A DNA stretch of 64,000 nt from an uncultured Caulobacter sp. (lineage in GTDB: Bacteria; Pseudomonadota; Alphaproteobacteria; Caulobacterales; Caulobacteraceae): the NCBI RefSeq assembly GCF_947036865.1, contig NZ_CAMQSF010000010.1:31628-95627 (forward strand), given 5' to 3'. The first letter of the stretch is position 1. Every line of letters starts with the position of its first letter. A program made the translations under genes and the position numbers. Positions 28,635-37,071 of this stretch are shown here, piece by piece. Under the pieces are notes generated by a model, which had not been told where the DNA came from, searched no databases, and worked only from the letters and a program-made list of their open reading frames with translations.

Positions 28635-29621
28635 ATGGCGGCCCCGCGCGGCGTCTCGCCGGTCCTGGTGACGGGAGCGGCGGGCTTCATCGGCCTTCAC
28701 GTGGTCGAGCGCTTGCTGGCGCGGGGCGAGACGGTGATCGGGGTCGACAACTTCAACGCCTATTACGATCCGGCGCTGAAGACGGCGCGGGCCGCGCGGC
28801 TCGAGGCGCGACCGGACTTCACGATGGTCCGGATGGACATCGCCGATCACGCGGCCCTCGCGGCCCTGGCCAAGACCGCCGGCGTGGGGCGGGTGATCCA
28901 CCTGGCGGCCCAGGCGGGCGTGCGTCACTCGATCGAAAATCCGTTCGCCTACGAGCGCAGCAATCTCGCCGGCCACCTGTCGGTGCTGGAGGCCTGCCGG
29001 CACGCCGGCGTCGAACACCTGGTCTATGCCAGTTCGTCCAGCGTCTATGGCGACCGGCCGCTGAACGGCGACGGCTTCCGCGAGACCGATCCGGCCGAGA
29101 GCCCCGTCTCGCTTTACGCCGCCACCAAGCGGTCGTGCGAACTGCTGAGCCAGAGCTACGCGCGGCTCTATGGCTTCCCGCAGTCGGGCCTTCGGTTCTT
29201 CACCGTCTACGGGCCCTGGGGGCGGCCGGACATGGCCTATTACGGCTTCACCGAGAAGATGCTGCGCGGCGAGCCGATCGAGGTCTATGGCGAGGGCCGC
29301 ATGGCCCGCGACTTCACCTATGTCGACGATATCGTCGATGGCGTCCTGGGCGTGCTCGACCACCCGCCCCCGGCGGGCGGGCACGAGCTCTACAATATCG
29401 GCGACAACGATCCGGTCGGCCTGATGGACATGATCAACACCCTGGAGGCCGCCCTGGGGCTCAAGGCCGTCAAGGTGTTCCGGCCCATGCAGCCGGGCGA
29501 CGTCACGGCCACCTTCGCCAATATCGACAAGCTCCAGGCGCTCTGCGGCTATCGACCGAAGGTCAAGCTGGCCGAGGGCCTCAAGCGCTTCGTCGCGTGG
29601 CGACGAGCCTACGCGGGCTGA
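28635..29621 (+). CDS. NAD-dependent epimerase, probable UDP-glucuronate 4-epimerase
   Basis: 328 aa. An extended SDR with GAAGFIGLHV at the N-terminus, the VDNFNAYYDPALK segment diagnostic of UDP-glucuronate 4-epimerases (CapI/LspL type), YASSSSVYGD and the catalytic SLYAATKRSCE Tyr-Lys pair, plus GRPDMAYYGFTEKM. It would convert UDP-glucuronate from the preceding enzyme to UDP-galacturonate for acidic polysaccharide. Co-transcribed with the dehydrogenase. Its last 13 bases overlap the end of the convergent EamA permease gene. Confidence 0.9.
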   Translation: MAAPRGVSPVLVTGAAGFIGLHVVERLLARGETVIGVDNFNAYYDPALKTARAARLEARPDFTMVRMDIADHAALAALAKTAGVGRVIHLAAQAGVRHSIENPFAYERSNLAGHLSVLEACRHAGVEHLVYASSSSVYGDRPLNGDGFRETDPAESPVSLYAATKRSCELLSQSYARLYGFPQSGLRFFTVYGPWGRPDMAYYGFTEKMLRGEPIEVYGEGRMARDFTYVDDIVDGVLGVLDHPPPAGGHELYNIGDNDPVGLMDMINTLEAALGLKAVKVFRPMQPGDVTATFANIDKLQALCGYRPKVKLAEGLKRFVAWRRAYAG

Positions 29622-30502
29622 GCGGCGGCCCGCTTCGACAGCTGGTGTTCGCGCCAGGAGATGAACAAGGTCGAGGCCACCACGATCACCGCGCCGATCA
29701 CCGTGGCCCGGCGCGGGACCTCGTGGAACAGTAGGAAGCCCGCGCCGACCGCGAAGACGAGGCGCGTATAGTCGATCGGGGCCATCACGGCCGCCTCGCC
29801 CGCCTCCATGCCCTTGATATAGGCGCCTTGGGTCAGGGTGCCGATCACCCCCATGGCGGCCAGCAGGCCAAGATCGGGCCAGCTTGGCCACTTCCAGACG
29901 AACAGCGCGGGCGGAATGGCGAACACCAGGCCCAGCACGGCGGCGTAGACCAGCAGCACGAACGGGCTGTGGTCGCGGGTCATCACCTTCATGCCGGTGA
30001 TGGTCAGGGCGAACAGGAAGGCCGAGGCCAGGGCGCAGGCCTGCGGCCAGCCGATCCAGGCCCCCACCCCGCCCGCGCCTGGCCGCAGCATGATCAGGAC
30101 GCCGATAAAGCCGACCAGCGCCGCGCCGATCCGCAACGGTCCGATCGGCTCGCGCAGCACGAAGGCGGCGAGCGGGACGAGCCACAGGGTGCGGGTGAAC
30201 GACAGCGCGTTGGCGTCGGCCAGCGGCAGCTTCTGATAGGCGTAGAAGCCCATGATCAGCGCCAGCACCCCCGCGCTGGACCGGAAGATCAGGATCCCCG
30301 GGCGCGTCGTGCGGAACGCGGCCTTCCAGTCGCGCGCGATCAGCGGCAACAGCACCAGAACGCCCGCGAGCTGGCGGTAGAAGGTCTGCAGCGCGGCGGG
30401 ATAGCCGGGTCCCAGGAACTTGATCAGCGTGGTCATGGCCGTGAAGCCCACGGCCGAGGCCAGCATCCAGAGCGCGCCGCGCAGATTGGGCGTCAGGCTC
30501 AC
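29609..30502 (-). CDS. EamA family (DMT superfamily) permease
   Basis: 297 aa from a GTG at 30502 that overlaps the stop of the SDR gene (GTGA), indicating translational coupling. About ten hydrophobic segments form two EamA repeats: the first begins LRGALWMLASAVGFTAMTTL and the second after LRPGAGG. Such proteins export metabolites such as amino acids or purines, or act as flippase-like subunits; the substrate is unknown. The basic C-terminus ends SKRAAAQPA. The pairing with an SDR is unusual, so the metabolite of that enzyme could be what is exported. Confidence 0.87.
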   Translation of the reverse strand: MSLTPNLRGALWMLASAVGFTAMTTLIKFLGPGYPAALQTFYRQLAGVLVLLPLIARDWKAAFRTTRPGILIFRSSAGVLALIMGFYAYQKLPLADANALSFTRTLWLVPLAAFVLREPIGPLRIGAALVGFIGVLIMLRPGAGGVGAWIGWPQACALASAFLFALTITGMKVMTRDHSPFVLLVYAAVLGLVFAIPPALFVWKWPSWPDLGLLAAMGVIGTLTQGAYIKGMEAGEAAVMAPIDYTRLVFAVGAGFLLFHEVPRRATVIGAVIVVASTLFISWREHQLSKRAAAQPA

Positions 30503-31389
30503 CCCGCCCCGCCGGCCGCGATCAGCTGCGCCCGCATCGCCTCGGCCTGCTCCGGGGTGACGCCCATCGCGGCGAGGATCGGCGAGGGCGTATCCTTGTC
30601 CCAGGCCGAGCGCGGGCCGATCGTGATGCCCCCGTCGACCACGATGTGGGTTCCCGTCACGAACCGCGAGTCGTCGCTGGCCAGATACAGCGCCGCGGCG
30701 GCGATGTCCTCGGGCAGGCCGGACTTGGGGATCGGCTGGATCTTCGGGCCGATCGAGGCGATCTGGGCGGCCATCTGATCGGCGACCTCGCGCGGCAGGC
30801 CCATCGAGGCCCCGAAGATCGAGGTGGCGATCAGGCCGGGACAGATGGCGTTGACGCGGATCTTCAACGGCGACAACTCCGCCGCGGCGCAGCGGCTCAT
30901 ATGGACCACCGCGGCCTTGGCGGCCGAATAGGCCAGCGGGCCGAAGCCCGCCTGCAGGCCGGCGATCGAGGCGGTGTTGATGATCGAGCCGCCGCCGCGC
31001 TTCAGCATCAGCGGCAGGGCGTGCTTCATGCCGAGGGCCGGGCCGCGCACCAGCAGGGCGAAGGTCTTGTCCCAGCCGTCGGTCGTGAGTTCGGCGACGC
31101 CCGCGGGCGTGCCCCCGTGGCCGGCGTTGTTGAACAGGATATCCAGACACCCGAAGCTCGCCTCGGCCAGCGCCATGGTCCTGGCGAGATCGTCCTCGGC
31201 GGTGACGTCGCAGCGGGAGAAGCGAACCTGGTCGGGGAAACGCCGTTCCAGCATCTCGCCCTTCTCGGCCTGGAGGTCGGCGGCGACGACCCGCGCGCCC
31301 TCGGCCACGAACAGTTCGACGGCGCCCAGGCCGATGCCCGAGCAGCCTCCGGTGATGACGGCGACCTTGCCGTCCAGACGTCCGACCAT
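30499..31389 (-). CDS. Short-chain dehydrogenase/reductase
   Basis: 296 aa from the ATG at 31389, preceded by a strong GGAGGAA. Classical SDR: cofactor loop TGGCSGIGLG, NNAGHGG, INTASIAG with the catalytic Ser, and YSAAKAAV with Tyr-x3-Lys; the DL following VVAA favours NAD(H). A C-terminal tail of about 40 residues after VDGGITIGP is longer than the usual SDR end. The substrate is unknown. Its stop overlaps the start of the EamA permease. Confidence 0.9.
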   Translation of the reverse strand: MVGRLDGKVAVITGGCSGIGLGAVELFVAEGARVVAADLQAEKGEMLERRFPDQVRFSRCDVTAEDDLARTMALAEASFGCLDILFNNAGHGGTPAGVAELTTDGWDKTFALLVRGPALGMKHALPLMLKRGGGSIINTASIAGLQAGFGPLAYSAAKAAVVHMSRCAAAELSPLKIRVNAICPGLIATSIFGASMGLPREVADQMAAQIASIGPKIQPIPKSGLPEDIAAAALYLASDDSRFVTGTHIVVDGGITIGPRSAWDKDTPSPILAAMGVTPEQAEAMRAQLIAAGGAG

Positions 31390-31489
31390 CAGAATTCCTC
31401 CGCGCCCCCGACCTCTCTCGGGTCGGTGATCAATGATCATATTCGCGGAGCGGGGCGGGCTTGGCTAGAGGTCTCGCCCCGGAAATCGC

Positions 31490-31681
31490 TCAGGCGGGGC
31501 GGCGGATCAACGGTTCCAGCCGCCGTCCCAGATGACTGACGGCCAGCCAGAGCATGCAGGGCAGAAGGAAGACGGCCCAGGCCACGCCGAGCCCGACGAG
31601 GCCCAGCCCCGCGACCGCGCGGTGCGCGAAGCCGGAGCGCTCCTTGGCCTCCAGCGTCATGACGCGAACATCCAGGCCCAT
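31490..31681 (-). CDS. Small predicted membrane protein (63 aa)
   Basis: Starts at ATG 31681 (or the Met at codon 8). It has one or two hydrophobic helices, GLGLVGLGVAWAVFLLP followed by CMLWLAVSHLG, ending in the basic LGRRLEPLIRRPA. It sits downstream of hfsJ, separated by a possible micro-ORF. No family is recognised. Support comes from the coherent membrane helix and same-strand placement; G-rich sequence upstream gives only a weak ribosome site. Confidence 0.42.
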   Translation of the reverse strand: MGLDVRVMTLEAKERSGFAHRAVAGLGLVGLGVAWAVFLLPCMLWLAVSHLGRRLEPLIRRPA

Positions 31682-31752
31682 CAGCCCCCAAGCCCCTCTG
31701 CGAAGACGACCATGACGATCTGGCCGAACGCGGCCCCCACCCGAGTCGTCAT
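31681..31752 (-). CDS. Possible micro-ORF linking hfsJ to the small membrane protein
   Basis: 23 codons starting 3 bases after the hfsJ stop. The product is short and hydrophobic in the middle (GAAFGQIVMVVFAEG), and its TGA overlaps the next ATG as TGATG. It may only couple translation between the two flanking genes, or be chance. Confidence 0.18.
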   Translation of the reverse strand: MTTRVGAAFGQIVMVVFAEGLGG

Positions 31753-31754
31753 CC

Positions 31755-32675
31755 TCACCGCGCCGCTTCGTTGCGAGCGCGCATTTGCTCCCAGCGCGCG
31801 GTTTCCGCCGTCCGCGGGTCGCTCGTCGGCGGCCGCCGCGACAGCGCGCGAACAAGGTCGCCGCAAGCCGGACCGATCAGCGACCAGGGCTCGACGCAGT
31901 AGCGCCAGAACAGACGCTGCGGATCGGACATCAGCCGGAACAGCCATTCCATCCCGAGCGGTCCCATCCAGCGCGGCGCGGCCTTCTGGACCCCCGCCTC
32001 GTAGTCGAAGGCGCCGCCGACGGTGAAGGTCACGGCCGGCCCGTAGGCCGCGTGGTTCTCCAGCGTCCAGATCTCCTGGCGCGGCATGCCCATGCCGACC
32101 AGGACGATGTCCGGCTGGTAGCGGCGGATCGCGTCGACCACCGCTTCGTTCTCCGCCGAACCTGGCGCGACGTCGAAATAGCCGTGGTGGCTGGCGATGC
32201 GGGCCGCCGGCCAGTCCTGGCGAATTTGTTCGATCGCCTTTTCCGCCACGCCCGGCGCGCCGCCGACGAAGAAGACCTTCCAGTTCTTCTGCACGGCCAG
32301 GGTCCAGAAGGCGTCGCGCCAGTCCAGATAGGTGCAGCGGTGGAAACGCCGACTGGCGCGGCCGACCAGGCGCGCCCAGAAGATCAGCGGCACGGAATCG
32401 ACCTCGATCAGATCGGCCGCCTGGTAGAAGGCGCTGATCTGGTGGTTCTTGCCGATCAGATACAGGCTGTGGAGGTTGTGATTGGCGACGATGGCGCTCT
32501 GGCGCGCGGCCAGCTTTCCCGTCACGAAATGGAAAACCTCTTCCGGGCGCACTAGGTCCATGGTTCCGCCCAGCACGCGGACACGCTCCTCCGGCCGCCG
32601 CGTCAGGCGGTAGGGCCGGCGCGGCGCGGCGGGGGCCGCGTCGCCGGGCCCGCTCTGGTCGAGGGGGGCGAACAT
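31755..32675 (-). CDS. hfsJ: WecG/TagA/CpsF glycosyltransferase, probable HfsJ
   Basis: 306 aa from the ATG at 32675. GT26-family signatures: VRVLGGTMDL, ANHNLHSLYLI, IEVDSVPLIFWARLVG, VFFVGGAPGVAEKA and the hallmark LVGMGMPRQEIW, followed by VGGAFDYEAG and RWMGPLGMEWLFRL. These enzymes add an N-acetylated aminosugar to a lipid-linked precursor at the inner membrane. In C. crescentus the family member HfsJ (CC_0095 from memory) is needed for holdfast and is inhibited by HfiA; position near gdhZ and an MHYT-GGDEF-EAL gene fits that locus. The symbol is inferred from family and context. Its leader is structured (see 32672-32718). Confidence 0.85.
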   Translation of the reverse strand: MFAPLDQSGPGDAAPAAPRRPYRLTRRPEERVRVLGGTMDLVRPEEVFHFVTGKLAARQSAIVANHNLHSLYLIGKNHQISAFYQAADLIEVDSVPLIFWARLVGRASRRFHRCTYLDWRDAFWTLAVQKNWKVFFVGGAPGVAEKAIEQIRQDWPAARIASHHGYFDVAPGSAENEAVVDAIRRYQPDIVLVGMGMPRQEIWTLENHAAYGPAVTFTVGGAFDYEAGVQKAAPRWMGPLGMEWLFRLMSDPQRLFWRYCVEPWSLIGPACGDLVRALSRRPPTSDPRTAETARWEQMRARNEAAR

Positions 32676-32718
32676 GTCCGCAGAGTCTCCTAGTCTCGGA
32701 GACAGTGTGCGGACATGT
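32672..32718 (-). promoter_or_regulatory. Inverted repeat covering the hfsJ start codon and Shine-Dalgarno
   Basis: An 11-bp perfect outer stem, ACATGTCCGCA with TGCGGACATGT, flanks an inner 6-bp stem GTCTCC/GGAGAC with a 7-base loop. On the minus-strand mRNA the 3' arm contains the hfsJ AGGAG (32687-32691) and its AUG (32675-32673), so the folded RNA would hide both. The 5' arm contains the start of an 8-codon upstream ORF. A GAGTC (CcrM-type GANTC) site falls inside at 32683-32687. On the plus strand the same hairpin is followed by TTTTT (32721-32725), so it could instead stop antisense transcription. Confidence 0.6.
32690..32716 (-). CDS. Eight-codon upstream ORF in the hfsJ leader
   Basis: ATG at 32716 follows an AAGGA with 8-base spacing on the minus strand; codons read M-S-A-H-C-L-R-D then TAG. 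The TAG overlaps the first bases of the hfsJ AGGAG, placing a terminating ribosome at the hfsJ initiation site. Ribosomes translating it would open the outer stem described above. Too short for any coding statistics. Confidence 0.4.
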   Translation of the reverse strand: MSAHCLRD

Positions 32719-32776
32719 CGTTTTTCCTTCGCTAAGAAGGATACTTAGCGCGGCTTAACCACGTCTCGGCCGGGCC

Positions 32777-33778
32777 TCAGGCGTCGATCGTGATGACCAC
32801 CTTGCCCATCGCCTTACGGCTGGAGAGGTGGGCGATCGCCTCGCCGGCGCGCGCCAGCGGGAAACGTTCGGAGACATAAGGCCGGATCTTGCCCTCGGCG
32901 TACAGCGCCATCAGCTCCCGGAGGTTCTGGGCGTGACCCTTGGGGTCGCGCGCCACCGCCGCGCCCCAGAACACGCCGACGATGTCGCAGGATTTCAGCA
33001 GCGTCAGGTTCAGCGGGATCTTCGGGATGCCCGACGGGAAGCCGATCACCAGGAAGCGGCCGTTCCAGCCGGCGGCGCGGATCGTGGCTTCGGAATAGTC
33101 GCCGCCGACCGCGTCATAGGCGACGTCCCAGCCGTTGGGACCGCAGGCGCCCTTGATCAGATCCGCCAGCGCCTTCTGGCCGTCCTTGTCGAACGGGCCG
33201 CGCGGATAAACGACGCCGCTGTCGGCGCCGTGCTTGATCGCGAGATCGACCTTCTCCTGGCTCGACGCGGCGGCGATGACGCGCGCGCCCATGGCCTTGC
33301 CCAGCTCGACGGCGGCGAGGCCGACGCCGCCCGCCGCGCCCAGCACCAGCAGGGTTTCGCCGGCCTTCAACACGCCGCGTTCCTTCAGCGCGTAGTAGGA
33401 GGTGCCATAGGTCAGAACGAAGGCGGCCGCTTCATCGAAGGGCATGGCGTCGGGGATCGGGGTGCAGCGCCACTCCTCAAGGGCGAGCTTTTCGGCGTAG
33501 CCGCCCCAACCGGTCGAGGCGAGAACGCGGTCGCCGACCTTGAACCGGGTCACGCCCTCGCCGACGGCCGAGATCACGCCCGAAACCTCGCCGCCCGGCG
33601 CGAACGGCCGCGGCGGCTTGAACTGGTACTTGTCCTCGATGATCAGGACGTCGGGATAGTTCACCCCGCAGGCCTTCACGTCGATCAGCACCTGACCGGG
33701 GCCGGCGACGGGATCGGGCAGGTCCTCCAGCACCAAGGTCTCGGGGCCGCCGACTTCCTTGCTGAGCACCGCCTTCAT
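32777..33778 (-). CDS. NADPH:quinone oxidoreductase family protein (zinc-free MDR)
   Basis: 333 aa from the ATG at 33778, with GGGAGAGG upstream; the 26 extra residues possible upstream do not fit the family. The GroES-like N-terminal domain (MKAVLSKEVGGPETLVLEDL, VKACGVNYPDVLIIEDKYQ, PFAPGGEVSGVI) lacks the zinc ligands of alcohol dehydrogenases, as expected for quinone reductases. The Rossmann loop is GAAGGVGLAAVELGKAMGA. It probably reduces quinones or enones with NADPH. Upstream and divergent, 71 bp away, is the isoaspartyl peptidase gene. Confidence 0.9.
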   Translation of the reverse strand: MKAVLSKEVGGPETLVLEDLPDPVAGPGQVLIDVKACGVNYPDVLIIEDKYQFKPPRPFAPGGEVSGVISAVGEGVTRFKVGDRVLASTGWGGYAEKLALEEWRCTPIPDAMPFDEAAAFVLTYGTSYYALKERGVLKAGETLLVLGAAGGVGLAAVELGKAMGARVIAAASSQEKVDLAIKHGADSGVVYPRGPFDKDGQKALADLIKGACGPNGWDVAYDAVGGDYSEATIRAAGWNGRFLVIGFPSGIPKIPLNLTLLKSCDIVGVFWGAAVARDPKGHAQNLRELMALYAEGKIRPYVSERFPLARAGEAIAHLSSRKAMGKVVITIDA

Positions 33779-33849
33779 GTCGCCTCTCCCGGGAGCGTTT
33801 GTTATGACGCGCGGGACGCTAGCGCAGGCGGTCCGAGCGGGAAAGCAGA

Positions 33850-34728
33850 ATGTCAAACAAATGTTTTAGCCTGGCGCTGCACGGCGGCGCGGGCGCCAAG
33901 CCCGGCCATGACTACGCGGCCGAGATCGCGCACATGCGGGGCCTGGTCGAGGCTGGGCGCGACCGCCTGGCGGCCGGCGCCGCGGCCCTGGACGTCGCCG
34001 TCGAGACCGTGGTCGCCTTGGAAGCCAGCGGCCTCTACATCGCCGGTCGCGGCGCCTCGCCCAACGCCGACGGCGCCTACGAGTTGGACGCCAGCCTGAT
34101 GTGCGGCGCCACCGCCCGCGCCGGGTCGGTCGCGGCGCTGCAAGGCTTCAAGAGCCCGATCCTGGCCGCTCGCGCGGTCATGGAGCGGACGCCGCACGTC
34201 ATGCTGGCCGGCCAGGGGGCGATCGACTTCGCGCGCGAACAGGGCCTGGAGACCGTCGACGACCCCGAGCGCTGGTTCACCCGGGCCGGAGCGTTCGAGG
34301 ACAATCATCCTCCCGAGGCCTTGCCCACCGGAACGGTCGGGTGCGTCGTCCGCGACGCCGAAGGCCGTCTGGCCGCCGCGACCTCGACGGCCGGCGTGTT
34401 CGGCAAGATGCCGGGCCGGGTCGGCGACAGCCCGATCATCGGCGCGGGGGCCTGGGCCGACGGCCACGCGGCGGTGTCGTGCACCGGTCAGGGCGAGTAT
34501 TTCATCCGCACCGCCGTCGCGGCGCAGATCGCTCACCGGGCGCGTTTCGGCGGCGAAAGGCTGGAAGACGCCGCGCGGGCGGCGATCGCCGGCGTCGCGG
34601 CGCTCGGGGGCCATGGCGGGTTGATCGCCGTCGATCGCGACGGCGAGGTCGCGATGCCTTTCTTCTCAAGCGGTCTCAAGCGCGCGGCGCTGCTGCGCGA
34701 CGGGACCATCCTGAGCCAGGCCTTCTAG
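33850..34728 (+). CDS. Isoaspartyl peptidase / L-asparaginase (Ntn hydrolase)
   Basis: 292 aa. Begins with [11 protein letters not shown], the start of plant-type (class 3) asparaginases, with [10 protein letters not shown] and DASLMCG. Autocleavage would occur before Thr162 in PTGTVGC, exposing the nucleophile, with [14 protein letters not shown] and the SCTGQGEYF substrate loop downstream. It removes isoaspartyl residues from peptides or hydrolyses asparagine. The precursor length is typical. Its stop overlaps the convergent XRE gene by 4 bp. Confidence 0.92.
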   Translation: MSNKCFSLALHGGAGAKPGHDYAAEIAHMRGLVEAGRDRLAAGAAALDVAVETVVALEASGLYIAGRGASPNADGAYELDASLMCGATARAGSVAALQGFKSPILAARAVMERTPHVMLAGQGAIDFAREQGLETVDDPERWFTRAGAFEDNHPPEALPTGTVGCVVRDAEGRLAAATSTAGVFGKMPGRVGDSPIIGAGAWADGHAAVSCTGQGEYFIRTAVAAQIAHRARFGGERLEDAARAAIAGVAALGGHGGLIAVDRDGEVAMPFFSSGLKRAALLRDGTILSQAF

Positions 34729-35153
34729 CCGCGCGCCTCCTCGGCGGCCATCGCGCGCACGAGGTCGAGGATCTGGCGGCGGACCCGCCCGTTGGCGATG
34801 CGCGGAAAGATTTCGGCCAGCTCCACGCCCTCCGAGGTCTGCAGGAATTGCTGCAGGATCTGACTGGACCGGGCGGACTCATCGCCGAGGGCCCCATCGT
34901 CGAGCGGATCGGGCAGGCCGTCGAAGAAATAGGAGACGTTGACGTTCAGAACCTCGGCGATCTGGAACAGCTTGCTGGCGCTGACCCGATTGGTGCCGCG
35001 CTCGTATTTCTGCACCTGCTGGAACGTCAGGCCCAGGCTGTCGGCCAGCTGGTCCTGGCTCACGCCCAGCAACTTGCGACGCATCCGAACCCGCCCGCCG
35101 ACATGCGCGTCGACGGCGTTGGAGCGTCTTCCCTCGGTGGTCTCGTGGCCCAT
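34725..35153 (-). CDS. XRE family transcriptional regulator
   Basis: 142 aa. A Cro/CI helix-turn-helix occupies residues about 20-75: [20 protein letters not shown], then [21 protein letters not shown], followed by [13 protein letters not shown]. The C-terminal half (about 95-140) is acidic and helical, with no known effector domain. This architecture is common as a stand-alone regulator in Caulobacter and rhizobia. Targets cannot be read; the nearest divergent gene is lysK, 198 bp away. Confidence 0.9.
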   Translation of the reverse strand: MGHETTEGRRSNAVDAHVGGRVRMRRKLLGVSQDQLADSLGLTFQQVQKYERGTNRVSASKLFQIAEVLNVNVSYFFDGLPDPLDDGALGDESARSSQILQQFLQTSEGVELAEIFPRIANGRVRRQILDLVRAMAAEEARG

Positions 35154-35351
35154 GTCGTCCTTCGCCTTCCCGCGATGCGTCCATCGGTGGCTATTCGCGA
35201 AACTCGCTCAAAGGTTACTGAACGCGATCGAGCATTCCACGCCGCAATCTGTAGACGACGACGCCGAGGCCTATCCGCCACATCGCTCGCGCCACGCGCG
35301 GTCTTTCACGCGCCCTAGCGGCGCGGCCTGACAGCGTTTATACGCCCGCGC

Positions 35352-37010
35352 ATGTTTGAAGGCCTCTCCCCCCTCGCCCGCGACGCCCGCGCCTGGCCCT
35401 TCGAGCAGGCGCGCGCCACCATCGCCCGCGTCCTGCGCGTGCGCCTCCCCGACCGCGCCGACCAGGACGCCGCCAAGGCGCTGATCGACGCCAGCAAGGC
35501 GGACGAGGCGGTGAAAGCCTATCCGGCCCTGGCCAAGGCGGTGATCTTCGAGACCGGTTACGGGCCGTCGGGCCTGCCGCACCTGGGCACCTTCGGCGAG
35601 GTGGCCCGCACGACGATGGTGCGCCAAGCCTTCCGCGCGCTGGTCGACGACCATATCCCCACGCGCCTGATCGCCTTCAGCGACGACATGGACGGCCTGC
35701 GCAAGGTTCCCGACAACATCGAGAACAAGCAGCCGCTGATCGAGGACCTGGGCAAGCCGCTCACCGTCGTCCGCGACCCGTTCGGCACCCACGACAGCTT
35801 CGGCGCTCACAACAACGCCCGTCTGCGCGCGTTCCTGGACGGCTTCGGGTTCGAATACGAGTTCGTCTCGTCGACCGAATGCTACAAGGGCGGCCTGTTC
35901 GACGCGACGCTGCTGATCGCCCTGGAACGCTTCGACGCCATCCAGAAGGTGATGCTGCCGACCCTGGGCGAGGAGCGCCGCGCGACCTATTCGCCGTTCC
36001 TGCCGATCAGCCCGTCGACGGGCAAGGTGCTGCAGGTCCCCACCCTCGAACGCAACGTCGAGAAGGGCACGATCGTCTTCGAGGACGAGGACGGCGCCAA
36101 GGTCGAGGTCCCGGTCACCGGCGGCCACGTGAAGATGCAGTGGAAGCCCGACTGGGCCATGCGCTGGACCGCGCTGGGCGTCGACTACGAGATGTCGGGC
36201 AAGGACCTGATCGACTCGGTGAAGGCCTCGGGCGCGATCTGCAAGGCGCTGGGCGGGACGCCGCCGGAGGGCTTCAACTACGAGCTCTTCCTGGACGAAA
36301 ACAACCAGAAGATTTCCAAGTCCAAGGGCAACGGCCTCTCCATGGAGGACTGGCTGCGGTACGGCGCGCCCGAGAGCCTGTCCTACTACATGTTCCAGAG
36401 CCCCAAGTCGGCCAAGAAGCTCTATTTCGACGTCATCCCCAAGGCGACCGACGAATATCTGCAGCAGCTGGACGCCTATCCGCGCCAGGAGCCGACCAAG
36501 CAGCTGGACAACCCCGTCTGGCACATCCATTCGGGCCGTCCGCCGCAATACGGCTCGCCGGTGTCGTTCAGCCTGATGCTGAACCTGGTGTCGGCCGCCG
36601 ACGCCTCGACCAAGGAAATTCTCTGGGGCTTCCTGTCGCGCTACATCCCCGGCGCCACGCCGGACAGCCAGCCGCTGCTGGATCGCCTGGCCGGCTACGC
36701 GATCAACTATTACGAGGACTTCGTGAAGCCCTCGAAGGTTTTCCGCGCGCCCAGCGACCAGGAGCGCGCGGCGATGCTGGACCTGCTGGCCAAGCTGAAG
36801 GCCCTGCCGTCCGGAACCCAGGACGCCGAGCTGATCCAGAACGAGGTGTTCGAGGTCGGCAAGACCCACGGCTTCGACCCGCTGCGGGCCTGGTTCCAGG
36901 CGCTCTACGAGGTGCTGCTGGGCCAGAGCCAGGGCCCACGCTTCGGTTCATTCGCGGCGATCTTCGGCATCGACCGGACGGTGGCGCTGATCGAGGAGAA
37001 GTTGGGCTAG
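35352..37010 (+). CDS. lysK: Class I lysyl-tRNA synthetase
   Basis: 552 aa. Charges tRNA-Lys using the class I (archaeal-type) Rossmann catalytic fold. The HIGH-equivalent is in [15 protein letters not shown] near residue 75, and the KMSKS-equivalent is KISKSKGNG near residue 320. Alphaproteobacteria use this type in place of the class II LysS. C-terminal helical anticodon-binding region intact. No other lysyl-tRNA synthetase occurs in the window. Confidence 0.95.
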   Translation: MFEGLSPLARDARAWPFEQARATIARVLRVRLPDRADQDAAKALIDASKADEAVKAYPALAKAVIFETGYGPSGLPHLGTFGEVARTTMVRQAFRALVDDHIPTRLIAFSDDMDGLRKVPDNIENKQPLIEDLGKPLTVVRDPFGTHDSFGAHNNARLRAFLDGFGFEYEFVSSTECYKGGLFDATLLIALERFDAIQKVMLPTLGEERRATYSPFLPISPSTGKVLQVPTLERNVEKGTIVFEDEDGAKVEVPVTGGHVKMQWKPDWAMRWTALGVDYEMSGKDLIDSVKASGAICKALGGTPPEGFNYELFLDENNQKISKSKGNGLSMEDWLRYGAPESLSYYMFQSPKSAKKLYFDVIPKATDEYLQQLDAYPRQEPTKQLDNPVWHIHSGRPPQYGSPVSFSLMLNLVSAADASTKEILWGFLSRYIPGATPDSQPLLDRLAGYAINYYEDFVKPSKVFRAPSDQERAAMLDLLAKLKALPSGTQDAELIQNEVFEVGKTHGFDPLRAWFQALYEVLLGQSQGPRFGSFAAIFGIDRTVALIEEKLG

Positions 37011-37071
37011 AAGCCCTTTACAGCCCTCGGCTGATCCTGGAACATCGCGCCGCGGACGTGCTGGTGCGGGG

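Noticed and set aside
27228..30185. Long minus-strand open frame opposite the UDP-glucose dehydrogenase and epimerase genes
   Set aside because: Shadow of two clearly real plus-strand enzymes; no ribosome site or family motifs.
32741..32760. CtrA box (TTAA-N7-TTAA) upstream of hfsJ
   Set aside because: On the minus strand TTAAGCCGCGCTAAG resembles the site but the second half is TAAG, so the match is incomplete.
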